From: Priapulus caudatus
Lineage: Eukaryota > Priapulida > Priapulimorpha > Priapulimorphida > Priapulidae
NCBI RefSeq assembly: GCF_000485595.1
Contig: NW_014577156.1
Coordinates: 512,212 to 553,331, forward strand
DNA: 41,120 nt
Reading direction: 5' to 3'
In this document: in pieces, positions 9,201 through 19,560 of the stretch
Layout of the letters: each line of letters starts with the position of its first letter
Numbering within the stretch: position 1 is the first letter of the stretch
The notes under the pieces: generated by a model
The model's database searches: none
Seen by the model: the letters and a program-made list of their open reading frames with translations, nothing else
What the model was told of the DNA's origin: nothing
Made by a program: the position numbers and the translations under genes

Positions 9201-11652
9201 TTTTGTAGTCATCAGAGATGATAATGACAGACAGCACGTCATAATTTATATTGTCAACAGCATAAAATTAGTGTCAAATTGCGATCAATGTGGTACGCTG
9301 CAGAGTGGTGATGTTTTTATCGTAATTGTTGCCTGTTTGTTGCTCTAGTTCCCGATGGGAGCTGGCCCTGACGGTCCGATGCAGATGGGAGGGCCTGGTG
9401 ACATACCAGTCATGAATGGTGAGCCACAATTATCATCCAATTCATCACGCGTAATTCACTCTACTCTACAATAGGCAACTGGCATGCAAACCACGTGTAT
9501 GTCCACACAACACAAGTAAACGATCACTGGTTGGCAAGTGGTGTAGTATTAGAATAATCCATGCCGGAGGTGAACGTAGATGGCTGTGGTCCACTTGTCT
9601 TTCCTTTCAGTACTTCCTTCAGCACTTGCAGTCTGCTTGAGACGTGCCCCACGGTATTTGCCTGGGTTATATTATAATCGCCATCTCTCACATTGATATC
9701 AGTTGTAAACGCAACGATCAGTGGAAATGGTAAACCACACGTTCTATCTCACTACCCCTTGACAGATTACATGTTCTATGGGGATAGTGTCGAGAGTACT
9801 TGTAATCGACGTTTAACGTATAAATAGACAGAATTAGCCCAAGAAGAGATCATATCTCTTCTTGGTTGTAGCTGACGCTAGCTGGATGCTGCTTCCACCT
9901 AGACATGCCATGACCGTGGTTGTAGCTGACGCTAGCTGGATGCTGCTTCCACCTAGACATGCCATGACCGTGGTTGTAGCTGACGTTTTGAACGTAGTAA
10001 ACGTAGCAGAATTCGATGCAGCACGTTCAGTTTTATTTTACAGGCATGAATAGGGTCATAGACGGAGCATATTCGTAGGGGTTTCCTGACTAGGTTGTGG
10101 ATGACGAGGGTTGGGCGCAGCTCCCAGTCGATGTGCATAGTGTGGTAGGGGTGGGTCTGAGACTATGGTGTTTCGTGGGTGACTAAACTGTGTTCCACGC
10201 TTGTATTAGGGTCATTTATATTTTGTACGTTTCATTTAGTTTGGCTTCATTTTGCAGGAGACGGCATGGACGGCATGAAGCATTCACCAGCCAATGGGCC
10301 AGGCACTCCACGTGACGATGGCATGGGAGACTACGGCATGGGATACCAAGACGGTCCACCTAATCATGTGAGCACTCGTGTTTGGACATGATGACTGGTA
10401 GTCCTCAGGGCGTGCCAGCCAAGGCCTAGTAGAATTTATTTTCCAGCCTGCAGTGGTTAGCAGACATCTCTACCCAATCACTGTTGCGATACGACATTAA
10501 AAAAAAGACTGCTTAAAGTGATTACGTCACCGTAAATAGTAAAAATAAAAAAAACATTTCCACTTTTTCACAAAATATAAGTAATTCTGTTTACTTTTTA
10601 TGGTTAAATTGCTGCATTATACTTCCTATTTTACTATATTGTTTGATGTGAACATACACTAGTGACTTATACATAGCTCATAGCAAGCAATTAATGTCAG
10701 GAACATAATATCAAATCGTCCAGGATTTTTGGATTTTTAACTAGTTGAGAAACAATCTTATCAGGTAAGAATTTGACGATACGTTTAGTCATGTTAGTTC
10801 TTACTTTTAATGTAAAAAATGGCAACAAAAATTTGACAAATTTTACCATAGAAAATTCGTGACATAGTCAATTTAACAAAATGCAAAAGTGCCATGAAGT
10901 CAAAATGCATCACGGTGTGAAAGCGTAAAGAATTGGTGTAAACTGACCAAGCAATAATGTCTAAGATGGGCGGGGTTATCTCGCTCAGACGTAAAATATG
11001 ATGTAGCAGTTTTGTGAAATCTGATGTGTACGCGCAAAGATTGTGAAAGAGGTGGCATCACATTGCGTTCACGGGGCGGCATCACGTTGCGTTCACAGTG
11101 CGAGGTTAGCAATTTGTCACTTTGGGACATTGCACAGGTTTATTCCCTGTTGGCCTACTCTCATTTTGCCTATGGCAAAATTCCCATTTCGCCTACAGCA
11201 AAATTCCCAGTTGGCCTATACCCATTTCGCCTACTCCCAGTTCGTCTACGCTCAAAATCTACCCCATTCCCATTTCGTCTACGATCGGTTTGTTCACTAA
11301 ATAATCATTTATAAATAATAAAATATGGTTTTGATTGGCATACATAGACTACAGGAACCAGAAGAAAATATAGGTACAAATAATGAGAACACAACTTGGC
11401 AAAAGTAGAAAATACAGTAGCATAATGGGAGTAGCCAAAATGGGAATATTGCCGATTCTAAGAGTACGCCAAATGGGATGTTACCATTGCGCGACCTTGA
11501 ATGTCGTTGCTTACAACATTGCTGAAATTTTATTGTTTCAGCAAAATGAATCTGAAGCCATACTAAAAATAAAAGAGAGCATGCAGGAAGAAGCAAAAAG
11601 GTTTGAAAAAGACGGGCCACCGGACCATCCCGAGTATTCATTTATGCAATAA
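251..11652 (+). CDS. SSBP: SSBP2/3/4-family (SSDP) protein, 3' half of gene, 8 exons
   Basis: Spliced exons 251-308, 1123-1155, 3025-3073, 4132-4197 (probable cassette), 6943-7010, 9349-9418, 10258-10367 and 11542-11652 join in phase. The product is the Pro/Gly/Met-rich C-terminal half of an SSBP/SSDP protein. Diagnostic strings in family order are [35 protein letters not shown] and PGTPRDD. In known animals these proteins stabilise LDB1/CHIP in LIM-homeodomain and Wnt enhanceosome complexes in the nucleus; the N-terminal LUFS domain that binds LDB must lie upstream of base 1. Every junction has AG/GT borders, and all phases agree. The 5' exons, start codon and promoter are outside the window. 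Odd points: the last exon does not encode the usual SYSPSMTMSV-type ending, and exon 4 adds a 22-residue insert relative to the fly and vertebrate arrangement. The family call is firm; the paralog (2, 3 or 4) cannot be assigned and probably predates that split. Confidence 0.9.
355..506 (+). repeat. Polypyrimidine CTCCTC/CCACCT tract
   Basis: About 150 bases almost free of purines, built from variants of CTCCTC and CCTCCACCT, in the first SSBP intron of the window. Long ORFs across it (Pro-, Ser- or Leu-rich, and Glu/Arg-rich on the other strand) are artefacts of the repeat. Confidence 0.9.
1123..1155 (+). CDS. SSBP: SSBP 33-nt micro-exon
   Basis: The exon lies between acceptor ttgaatag and donor gtaagtgt, and is phase 0 on both sides. 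Eleven codons read GYSSSSPGNYS, matching the PYSSASPGNYV segment that follows the PWPNPTN segment in vertebrate SSBPs. It is too short for ordinary ORF calling; homology plus exact splice borders make it convincing. Confidence 0.85.
1470..1526. repeat. (AT)n microsatellite
   Basis: Uninterrupted TA dinucleotide array of about 28 units in the intron between the 1123-1155 and 3025-3073 exons. Further GTGC/GT-rich runs occur at 1244-1267, 1738-1781 and 2214-2254. The rest of this 1.87-kb intron shows no exon. Confidence 0.95.
3025..3073 (+). CDS. SSBP: SSBP exon: [11 protein letters not shown] segment
   Basis: Acceptor tctgttgcag, then [16 protein letters not shown] and one extra base (phase 1) before donor gtttgt. 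This is the near-invariant GGGPPGTPIMPSP block of SSBP/SSDP proteins. The extra G joins either exon 4132-4197 (making Gly) or exon 6943-7010 (making Asp, giving the MPSPQDSTNSG junction seen in insect SSDP). Confidence 0.9.
3205..3360. repeat. Compound GA / GACA / GATG microsatellite
   Basis: Consecutive blocks of (GA)n, (GACA)n, (GGAT)n and (GATA)n-like repeats directly after the 3025-3073 exon. The Ser/Leu- and Ile/His-rich ORFs over it are repeat translation, not genes. Confidence 0.95.
4132..4197 (+). CDS. SSBP: SSBP probable cassette exon (22 aa, phase 1-1)
   Basis: Acceptor ttgctctgcag ends at 4131 and donor gtgact starts at 4198. The exon is 66 nt with symmetric phase 1, so it can be included or skipped without changing frame. 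It encodes GSTGPYSPASTRMPTPGPGN followed by Arg-Arg, with Pro/Gly/Ser composition typical of the rest of SSBP. Vertebrate and insect proteins as I know them pass directly from MPSP to DSTNSG, so this is an insertion. The coding call rests on phase, splice sites and composition; transcript data would settle it. Confidence 0.65.
4198..5566 (+). other. SSBP intron, unique sequence
   Basis: About 1.4 kb of AT-rich sequence between exon 4132-4197 and the MITE at 5567. Open frames are short and lack splice partners. Nothing recognised. Confidence 0.4.
5567..6016. mobile_element. MITE with GGCGCGTTCACAC inverted termini (solo copy)
   Basis: The left end GGCGCGTTCACAC and the right end GTGTGAACGCGCC are inverted repeats flanked by TA on both sides. 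Internal sequence is built from variants of GCGCGATTATT and GTGTGTGAACG, with a perfect 40-bp tandem duplication at 5720-5799. No coding capacity. A second, interrupted copy of the same family lies at 27826-31025, sharing both ends and the internal stretch TTCGCCTGTGTGAACAACGA. The TA flank on both copies fits a TA-targeting cut-and-paste family, but the superfamily is not established. Confidence 0.8.
5720..5799. repeat. Perfect 40-bp direct duplication inside MITE
   Basis: Two adjacent 40-bp units start TTGGAATTAGCGCGATTATT at 5721 and again at 5761 and appear identical. The second copy in the window (27826-31025) does not show this duplication in the same form, so it arose within this element. 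Confidence 0.85.
6943..7010 (+). CDS. SSBP: SSBP exon: DSTNSGDN segment
   Basis: Acceptor ctgtttcag, 68 nt, donor gtgggt. With the G carried from the previous exon it reads [20 protein letters not shown] followed by RPG, ending in phase 0. This matches the [24 protein letters not shown] block of animal SSBPs. Confidence 0.9.
7269..8101. mobile_element. 833-bp foldback element, two identical 346-bp inverted arms
   Basis: The left arm 7269-7614 and the right arm 7756-8101 are reverse complements with no mismatch that I can find, around a 141-bp AT-rich spacer (7615-7755). The symmetry is exact: each arm carries the same 71-codon open frame on opposite strands. Termini read ATCAGGAGT...ACTCCTGAT, and GTG is present directly outside both ends (7266-7268, 8102-8104), consistent with a 3-bp target duplication. 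The 71-residue ORF resembles nothing I know and is probably not coding. The element lies in the SSBP intron between exons 6943-7010 and 9349-9418, so the pre-mRNA would form a very long perfect duplex. Confidence 0.9.
8105..9348 (+). other. SSBP intron, unique sequence
   Basis: About 1.2 kb of AT-rich intron. Small ORFs are present but have no recognisable homology or splice partners. A C-run (8130-8139) follows the foldback element. Confidence 0.4.
9349..9418 (+). CDS. SSBP: SSBP exon: [10 protein letters not shown] segment
   Basis: Acceptor gttgctctag, then [20 protein letters not shown] and VMN, leaving one base (phase 1) before donor gtgagc. It matches the NFPMGPGSDGPMGG block of SSBP3, after which the protein becomes less conserved. 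Confidence 0.9.
9864..9985. repeat. 54-bp tandem repeat, about 2.3 copies
   Basis: Units begin GGTTGTAGCTGACG at 9864, 9918 and 9972 with exact 54-bp spacing; the first two units are essentially identical. 54 is a multiple of three, so an ORF with an 18-residue repeat appears, but the tract lies within an SSBP intron and has no splice support. Confidence 0.9.
10258..10367 (+). CDS. SSBP: SSBP exon: PGTPRDD segment
   Basis: Acceptor cattttgcag, 110 nt, donor gtgagc, ending phase 0. It contains DGMDGMKHSPANGPGTPRDD, equivalent to the SGDMDSISKNSPNN...PGTPRDD block that lies near the C terminus of known SSBPs. After PGTPRDD it reads GMGDYGMGYQDGPPNH rather than the usual GEMGGNFL. Confidence 0.9.
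10368..11136 (+). other. SSBP intron, AT-rich
   Basis: Strongly AT-rich from 10490 to 10900, with a direct duplication around 11050-11095 (CACATTGCGTTCACGG / CACGTTGCGTTCACAG). No exon recognised; in particular no exon for the usual SSBP C terminus. Confidence 0.4.
11137..11505. repeat. Repeat of CCCATTTCGCCTAC-type units with inverted copies
   Basis: From 11148 to 11285 the motif TTCCCATTTCGCCTAC and variants (GTTGGCCTA, GTTCGTCTA) recur about six times. Inverted versions (GGGAGTAGCCAAAATGGGA) follow at 11427-11480. The arrangement looks like a degenerate inverted-repeat element. It ends about 40 bp before the last SSBP exon. Confidence 0.6.
11542..11652 (+). CDS. SSBP: SSBP putative last exon with unfamiliar C terminus
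   Basis: Acceptor attgtttcag ends at 11541. The exon enters in phase 0, as the preceding exon requires, and runs 36 codons to a TAA at 11650-11652. The product starts QNESEAILKIKESMQEEAKR, a charged likely amphipathic helix, and ends DHPEYSFMQ. Known SSBPs instead end in about 15 residues finishing SYSPSMTMSV, and I found no exon for that ending between 10368 and 14200. It could be a lineage-specific or alternative terminal exon. It could also be the start of an unrelated gene, but no promoter or start context supports that. Confidence 0.65.
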   Translation, partial: QNESEAILKIKESMQEEAKRFEKDGPPDHPEYSFMQ

Positions 11653-14195
11653 GAAGAGTTCACACAAAGACAGCCATATACTTCTGCTGCAATACGATGG
11701 GAGGTGATTGTTCTCCCACCAGGTGGCAGTGCTGATGTCACACTACCCCACAGGGCCATGCTCCAAGTGTGTGCTGCAGCACCAGTCATGTTTTTGTACA
11801 AAACAGTGTATCATAACAATTTCGTTACAGCAACACACAATGCGGGGTTTTTTGATGTACTATTTTAACATTGAAAAATTGTGCATGACGACATCGTATT
11901 CAGAGTGTTCTTTCAGCTCTGTTTTTGACAGTGAAATGGCTTGTATTTCCCATACAAGGCTGAACTCTCGTCAGTCTGCCTCCCGAAGCTGTTGCAGGCA
12001 GACAATTAGGCAGGCAGGCAGGTAGGTGTTATGCTCTCACCACAACTGGTTGTACATTGTATTCAGGCATCGTGTGTGTGTGCCGGCATATGCAGGTGTG
12101 TTAAAGTTTGCGAGTGAGCAGGGCGGTTTCGATGAGTCGTCTTTGCAACTCGCTGTGTACAGAAAATATACCGGATCGGTTGTCGTAGTTTTCTGAAGCG
12201 ATCTCAAACGTTGGACTTGTTCACCAGCAGTCTCTCCTGTTTGTTTTTCATTTCGTAAAAGTAGTATGGAAGTTATTCCTAAGCCCCCCCTTCCCCCCGA
12301 AAGCACCTTATAATGCATTAAATCACGTTCACGACGATGGTAATCGCGTCGCTCCCACGCTGTACTGTCTTACCAGTCACGGGGCATCTTTTGGGAATGA
12401 ATTGTGACCGGCCATCACCCACGTACTGCCGTAGTACCAGCTCTCTGTGAGAGCTGTTGGCTGTGTAGGGGGCGTTGTAAGGTGTCATGTTTGCCTGTCG
12501 GCGTGCGTCGGTCATGCTTCAATCGCTTCCGTTGATCCTTTCCTTGACCTTGCAGCCGGCGATGGCCGCTGCCGCGGGTTGATCGTCCACACGTGTAATT
12601 GTTTAGGTATCCATCTGTGAGCATATTCATCACGAGACGACCCAATGTTGTTTCGTGTCATCTCCCAGTTTTGTTGTGCATCGTCTCGGGATCTGTATTT
12701 TTATGTTGTATTAATTAGGGGGGCGGTCAACTGTGCCAGATGTGTTAAATCGGGTGCCCCAGCGCTGAGAAGCTGTAACCACCAGGGTGGTGGTCCACTT
12801 TTGCTTTGGTAATGATCAGACCAGCAGCTATTCATTGCATGCTTGTACAAATTACTGCTGGTCATCCTACGTCTTTGCGCTTGCGTTTTCGCTGTTTACG
12901 TAACTGAATTGTACGATGCTTTTGTATTCCCCCCTCCCGTGGTCAACATAGAAACAGCCATTGTCCAGTGTATATTTATACGGTGGAAATGTGTACAATG
13001 ATCCTATTATATAGAATCCTATTTTAAGGGTTCTATTTTCCGTTGTCAGTTTTCATAACAAAAAAAAAGTTTGAATTATTTATATATATATTTGTTTGCT
13101 GCCACATCCCCGCTCAGCGTGCCATGCTGCTGGAGGATCGAGGGCGGTACGGCGGTCCACGCGGATGCGATCAGGTTGTGCCTGCCACCTCTTAGCTGTT
13201 TTTGTTTCTATGATCACGTTTGCACTACTTAAGCCGTGCGCGTGCGACCGCGTGCACGCACGCAACTAAGACATTTGTAATCGTCACCTGAGGACGGATG
13301 ATGTCATACTTGTGCGTCTGTCTCTTTTCCCTGTATATTTTCCCTACTGCACGCACTGGTCGTATATAGCTGCTGCTGCTGCTACTGCTTCTGCTACTGC
13401 TGCTGCTGGTCGGGCCACGTATGTAATCACTGAACGGGATGCACTGGCCGTGCTAGGCGACTTGAAACGAAAAAAATCACTATTTTGTACATTACTTCCA
13501 AGGTATATTCTATAATAACTTGGTGCAGTGTATGGAACACCTCAGAAATGATATCACACGGTATATAGATCTATTTTTTGTTTTAATTTATTGTTGTACT
13601 ACTTTGTGTGCTAGGTAGCTGTTTTAAGCTGGACTGTGCAACCGCTATTCGCGTGCGTGCACGTTCTTGAACAAGGTCAATGTACAGTATCTGTTTCATT
13701 CGAGCCCAGAATTCCAAGTCTTGCTACTGAAACGAATTTGTTGACACCTACCTGGAGCAGACCAATGAATTGGGTGCTAGTCCAGAAGACATGACCCATT
13801 GTGTATTGTATTGTAGACATGAAGTATTGTGGGACATGTCTTCTCGACTAGGGCCATGAATTGCACCCTAAACATTTTTGTAATCTGACGTCATTCGAGA
13901 GTGAAGCCAGAATGTGAAGATTCTTCATTGGTGTGCTCTCGGCACTGTAGTCGTAACTGCACTCTAAGAGCTGGACATCCACGTGCAGCTCTGTTACCGC
14001 ACAATTTCTGTCATGGCGTCGTCGTAATTCCCATCACGAATTATGGAATATGATATCCGCCTCGTTTTGCGCACTTTCTACTTGTGAAATCTTGATTTTA
14101 TACTCCTGACGTTACCAATCATGGGAATATGGTATTTTTCGAATTTTATAGGGAATCATTCTACCACCCGTTTGTGTTAAAGTGTGTCTAATAAA
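11653..14195 (+). other. Probable SSBP 3' UTR and downstream, no gene seen
   Basis: No convincing coding exon follows the TAA at 11652. A (CTG)n-like run sits at 13368-13410 and a short AT run at 13079-13091. I see no canonical polyadenylation signal soon after the stop; the first clear AATAAA downstream is at 14190-14195, so the 3' UTR may be long (known for vertebrate SSBPs) or may use a variant signal. Confidence 0.35.
13368..13410. repeat. (CTG)n-like trinucleotide run
   Basis: Interrupted GCTGCT/ACTGCT/TCTGCT repeats, about 14 units, in presumed non-coding DNA. Confidence 0.85.
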
Positions 14196-15289
<1,094 letters not shown>

Positions 15290-16194
15290 CATAGAAGATG
15301 TTGTATAAGAGCCCAGTGTGCATGTTCGAAGCGCCATGGTTTGAGGGTGGTTCGAAATACCTGAACAGATCACTTTTAAACGTTTTCCCCCACCAACTTC
15401 ATTGTTTTAACCAACACAGTTTGGCTCTCTGCGTTTGTGTGAGCACCATGTGATTAATACTGTATATTGGGTACTTGTGCCAGAGTTGTCATATTTTTGT
15501 CGTTATCCGTAAACATTTTAGATGCTGTTCATTCATCTGTATATACTGCCCCGTAAGCCACGCACGCTAGAATCTCACAGATGTTGTGGGCACAGGGGGC
15601 GCTAGCGGTACTGCTCCGACTGCGCCCTCTGGTATTCAAGCTCAACGCTCGCCGAGTTCCGCCCTTCTCCCCCTCTCCAGCCTTTACCCTCGAAGCGCAC
15701 TTCGTCTCCAGTGCTCACACAAATGCTCAGAGCAGTACATTGATGTATTATAAAAAAGCATTGTGAATCAAATTTGACGAACAGACATGTTTTATACTGA
15801 ATGAGTGTTGAAGTATCTCACGTTATAATTTCCGCAGATAACGTGTACACTTATTTGAATGCGGTCTAACTGTGGCCGCAAGTGCAGCTCATATGGAAGG
15901 CCTCGCGCTCCGCTAGGTCGGCATTAGCTTTCTTGTGCTATATTCCTGTGGTAGTGCGTTTTAGCGTAGATATAATATATATTCTGTTTAATAAAGCACA
16001 GAACACTACTGTATATGCCCTTGACGTTTGTTTTCGTTTTCGGTGATGATATATTACTGACCTTAGTGTCCTGTTTTCTGGTGTAATCGTTTTCATGGAC
16101 GTAATTGTTTCTGTGTATAGTAGAATGCAAAAGTAGCGGCAGATCCTTTGTAAGTGAAACGCCTGGCGTGCGTAATGTCACCTTACCTTACCCT

Positions 16195-16412
16195 ACGCAA
16201 CAAGGATGAGTTCATCAGTGCTCCCATCAACGAACGTGCCATCCGTCGGTATGAACTCTAAAGGATTCAACGTACCAGCGTCCAAAACTGACTAGTACAA
16301 GAATTCCTTCTTTGTTCGCACAGTGATACAGTGGAACCACCTGGGTGACCACATAGTAACTGCGGACAGTGCTGAGCAATTTACATCTAAGCTCAGCCAA
16401 CATCAATTCTAA
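16195..16412 (+). pseudogene. 3'-end remnant of a LINE-type ORF
   Basis: The + frame ending at TAA 16410-16412 encodes NSFFVRTVIQWNHL, which resembles the conserved tail of non-LTR retrotransposon reverse-transcriptase polyproteins (the NSFFPRTVRDWNNLP-like motif). An in-frame TAG at 16293-16295 breaks the reading just before it, and no upstream RT domain is visible. It is a dead, 5'-truncated copy. Confidence 0.65.
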
Positions 16413-17996
16413 AATAATTAGCCCTCTCCCGATTCCGTTGCCTCGATGCCAATTTTGGATACTGCAACGTACTACTACAGAAACAGAAACCTTGTAAACT
16501 CTAGCAGGACTCTACCAGGAACTCTACCAGGCCTCTATGTGGAATTGCATTTTGCAACTTGAACAGTGAAAAGGATTATTCTACTTGATATTACAGGATA
16601 TGATATTACTGGCTTGGCAATTATAAATTTGAACGCCGGCTGGTGGCGGTTTGCGTGACTAGCAGGAAATCAACTATGTTGCCACCAAGACTTGCAAACT
16701 GACGATCGACTATGTGGCTGGAATAATCATATAGAGCGTTAAGCTTCAGCGTTAGTTTCAGCAGATGAACGGTTGCATGTATTGCAAACTTTCGTTGACA
16801 AATTTCTTTTTTTTCCTTCTGCTTCCCTTTCTTCTTCTTTCTTTTTCTTCGTTTCAATGTTCTTTTTATCTGCAGAAGGCTTCGTTTTCGTGTTACAATT
16901 TTAAATCTAACTAATTCTTTCGATGAGAAGAATTTATGAAATTATTAAAGTGCATTAGAGTTATGAGCTGTTCCTTACTCTGCGCGTATACTCGCGTTAT
17001 CTCTATAAAGCTTTATATCTTCGTAATGCATTTAATTGGGCGACTTGCTGGCTGGATACCTGTACAGTATTATGGCTGTATATCGTGCATAGCCTATCTA
17101 TACGATTGTGAATAAATAACCAAGTATATCACCATATTATTTACTAAGTAAATAGTTTCCTCCATTTACTCTTACAGTCTAAACCTGTTTGGTGTTTTTA
17201 CAATCCTCGTCGATGATTTCTAATTGCGTGTAATTTTAAACTATTTCACTGGCTGTTAGTTTGAATATTGCTTCAGTTATATTTTGTAAATGACACATGA
17301 AACAAAAGTGTTAAACTAGCATTACAATGTGAGCGGTAAGTGAAAAATTGGATATACGTCTACGTGGCTAACGATATAAGGCATATCTCTAGATTTGCAA
17401 ACTTGCAGAGTAAATTTAGAATTGTGTGGAGGAGAAAATGCTTTTTAACCCGATTGCTAGCAAGAAAGCTAAAAATAATGACAGGAATGTTCTTTTTGGG
17501 TGATTTTTACGGGTTTAATTTTTATTGCTATGTATTACACCTCCGGGATGCAGAAGAAAGTGGTATATTAAAATTAAAATGAATAGGCCTAACCTGGAAT
17601 TTTTTGTCAATTTTCAAAAATATTTACAACAGAGTTGGGTTCATGCCAGCATATGAGGATCACGTAAATATATTTCAAGTACTGAATACTGAATGCCTCC
17701 TGAATACTGAATACGGGAAAATAATATACTTCAAAAGAGCTGCAACATATTTTGGCCATTTTCGATATCCCATATCCCCGCCCCCCCCCTTCTCCCCCGT
17801 ACCCCGCCCCCTGTACCCCTTCTTATAGACGTAAATTCGCATTTTAATTGTGCCTCGCGGGGTGAAAAAGTTTCGGCTGATTACCTGCAAAAGTTTTTCC
17901 ATGGTTATTATTGGGCTGCGATTTCTATGATTATTTCTACGCTGTGGCTATATGCCCGGCAGCCGGGCACGGTCTTCGATTTCCTAAATGCCCGGC
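16413..17996. other. Intergenic, AT-rich, no gene recognised
   Basis: Contains a polypyrimidine patch (16799-16850) and a C-rich patch (17770-17818). The open frames are small and unsupported. Confidence 0.35.
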
Positions 17997-18028
17997 AGTT
18001 CCTAACCCTAACCCTAACACTAACCCTT
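17997..18028. repeat. Interstitial telomere-like (CCCTAA)n
   Basis: Four units of CCTAAC with one variant (ACACTAACCC). An ATGCCCGGCAG direct repeat lies just upstream (17951-17961 and 17989-17999 region). This matches the TTAGGG telomere repeat of most animals and is an internal, short relic. Confidence 0.7.
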
Positions 18029-18299
18029 GTTTACTTGAGATAACGCTGAAAATTAAATCGCCATAACAAGGTAGCCAGCTATCTGCACTGGTCAATCTGC
18101 AGTGAACTTGGTGAGTGGTATGAACATACTCCAAGACCAGTTACCAACATCGGAGATACTACCATAATGTGGGATATGGCAGTGCAGACAGATCGCACGA
18201 TACGCAATACGCCCTGATATAGTGCTCTACAACAAGAATAAATAATAGCTTTTGCAATTTTGGAAGCTGTCAAATATTTTTTACCTAAAGTGAGTGAGT

Positions 18300-18385
18300 G
18301 AGTGTCTAGATGCGTGACACACACGCACACACGCACGCACGCACATACACATATATACAGGATATATATACACACATGTATACAT
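18300..18385. repeat. (CA)n/(TA)n low-complexity tract
   Basis: Interrupted CACACG, CACGCA and TATATA runs. No coding function. Confidence 0.8.
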
Positions 18386-18467
18386 AGTGTAGCTAGCATA
18401 CCAGACAAAGCTTCTTCCATCCTTTGCCATCAACGTCAGAGAGAATTGCTTCCATCCTGCACGTATA

Positions 18468-18545
18468 TTTACCTCCGCCAGGAGCTTGGCAGAGGTTATG
18501 TTTTCACCGGCGTGTGTTTGAGTGTTGGTTTGTGGGTTTGTGAAC
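18468..18545 (+). repeat. Fragment of a dispersed animal repeat (GGTTATGTTTTCACCGGCGT)
   Basis: CCTCCGCCAGGAGCTTGGCA followed by GAGGTTATGTTTTCACCGGC and a GTTTGTG-rich tail. It resembles a repeat I know to be widespread in marine invertebrate genomes (GCCAAGGAGGTTATGTTTTC...GTTTGTTTGT). The recognition is from memory, with no search. Confidence 0.45.
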
Positions 18546-18593
18546 ATGCACGTTTCAGTTCACTTCCGCTAGGTGCGCTGGCTGTAGACTTAC

Positions 18594-19128
18594 CAGGGGC
18601 GTAGCCAGTATGTAGCACTGTAGGCCCGGGCCTACACTTTTTTTTGGCCAAGTTATCTATTTTTTTTAAAACACCCATAATTCAAATCCATAAGCTTGCT
18701 GGACGAGTTTAAGATCTAGGCAGGAAAAACTATTGAAATGAACGTAGCAAGATATGGCTAAATTAGGTGACCTATTCTTCTGTCATCTAGGCTGTCATTT
18801 CTATCGCGTGCCGTTTCATTCAACACTCTACCGCCGAAAAAGACTAGGATCCGATCTTGTCAGTTTTTTACATTTTAACTCGTTCGTAACACTATTTTAA
18901 CTCTTTGTGTTTTTTGCGGTTTAAAAGTGATATTGAATGAGAGATAGAGGTGTCTCAAGTTAGCAAGAGGCAGGCGGACCAGAATGAACACTCGGGAAGG
19001 GCCGTTTCGGCATCTGGCGGGGGTTGTAAAACCCAAAATTTTCTTGTACGCTCCGCGCCAACCGATGATGGCGCTCCGCTCAGATAGTCGTGCCTATACA
19101 ACTTTGAAAATCCTGGCTTACGCCCCTG
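18594..19128. mobile_element. 535-bp hAT-like non-autonomous element
   Basis: Left end CAGGGGCGTAGCCAG and right end CTGGCTTACGCCCCTG form a 15-bp imperfect inverted repeat of the CAGGG type common in hAT transposons. The flanks share CTTAC but not a clean 8-bp duplication. The interior has no ORF of transposase type. Confidence 0.65.
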
Positions 19129-19278
19129 CCTTACAAACACGACAACCACAAGGCTAAGGGGCAACCACAGGGTCCTCCCCACCTGCACGCTCGCACTCAG
19201 CGAATATATATCTATCAATCTATAGGTTGTTGTTTGTGTACAGCCTAACTGAAAAGTTATGGACGGCATTGTCATATA

Positions 19279-19560
19279 AATTTTCAGGATAGGTCAGAAA
19301 TGGGCGCCGCTTAACTTGGAATTGATGAGATCTTTGGTGGTGATTCCGGATCCAATTAATTACATTAATAACTGTATTTTCAGGAGTAGGCTCAAGAATT
19401 GCGAGGTAACTTAGATTAGATACATTTTGGTTGGGTGACCGACGGATCCAATTAGATTATATTAATTAAATTTTCAGCGATACGTCAGAAATCGGGTAAC
19501 TACGAATTTGATTAACATTTTTGGTGTCATCCGGATCCAATTAATTAATAATTTTTCACA
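19279..19560. repeat. Degenerate ~95-bp tandem repeat, 3 units
   Basis: Units begin TTTTCAG at about 19283, 19378 and 19475. Each ends with CGGATCCAATTA plus an ATTAAT-rich stretch. Units differ by substitutions and small indels. Confidence 0.75.

Noticed and set aside
12037-12645. - strand ORFs of 65-93 residues as a gene downstream of SSBP
   Set aside because: No homology, no consistent splice sites; treated as SSBP 3' UTR or intergenic sequence.
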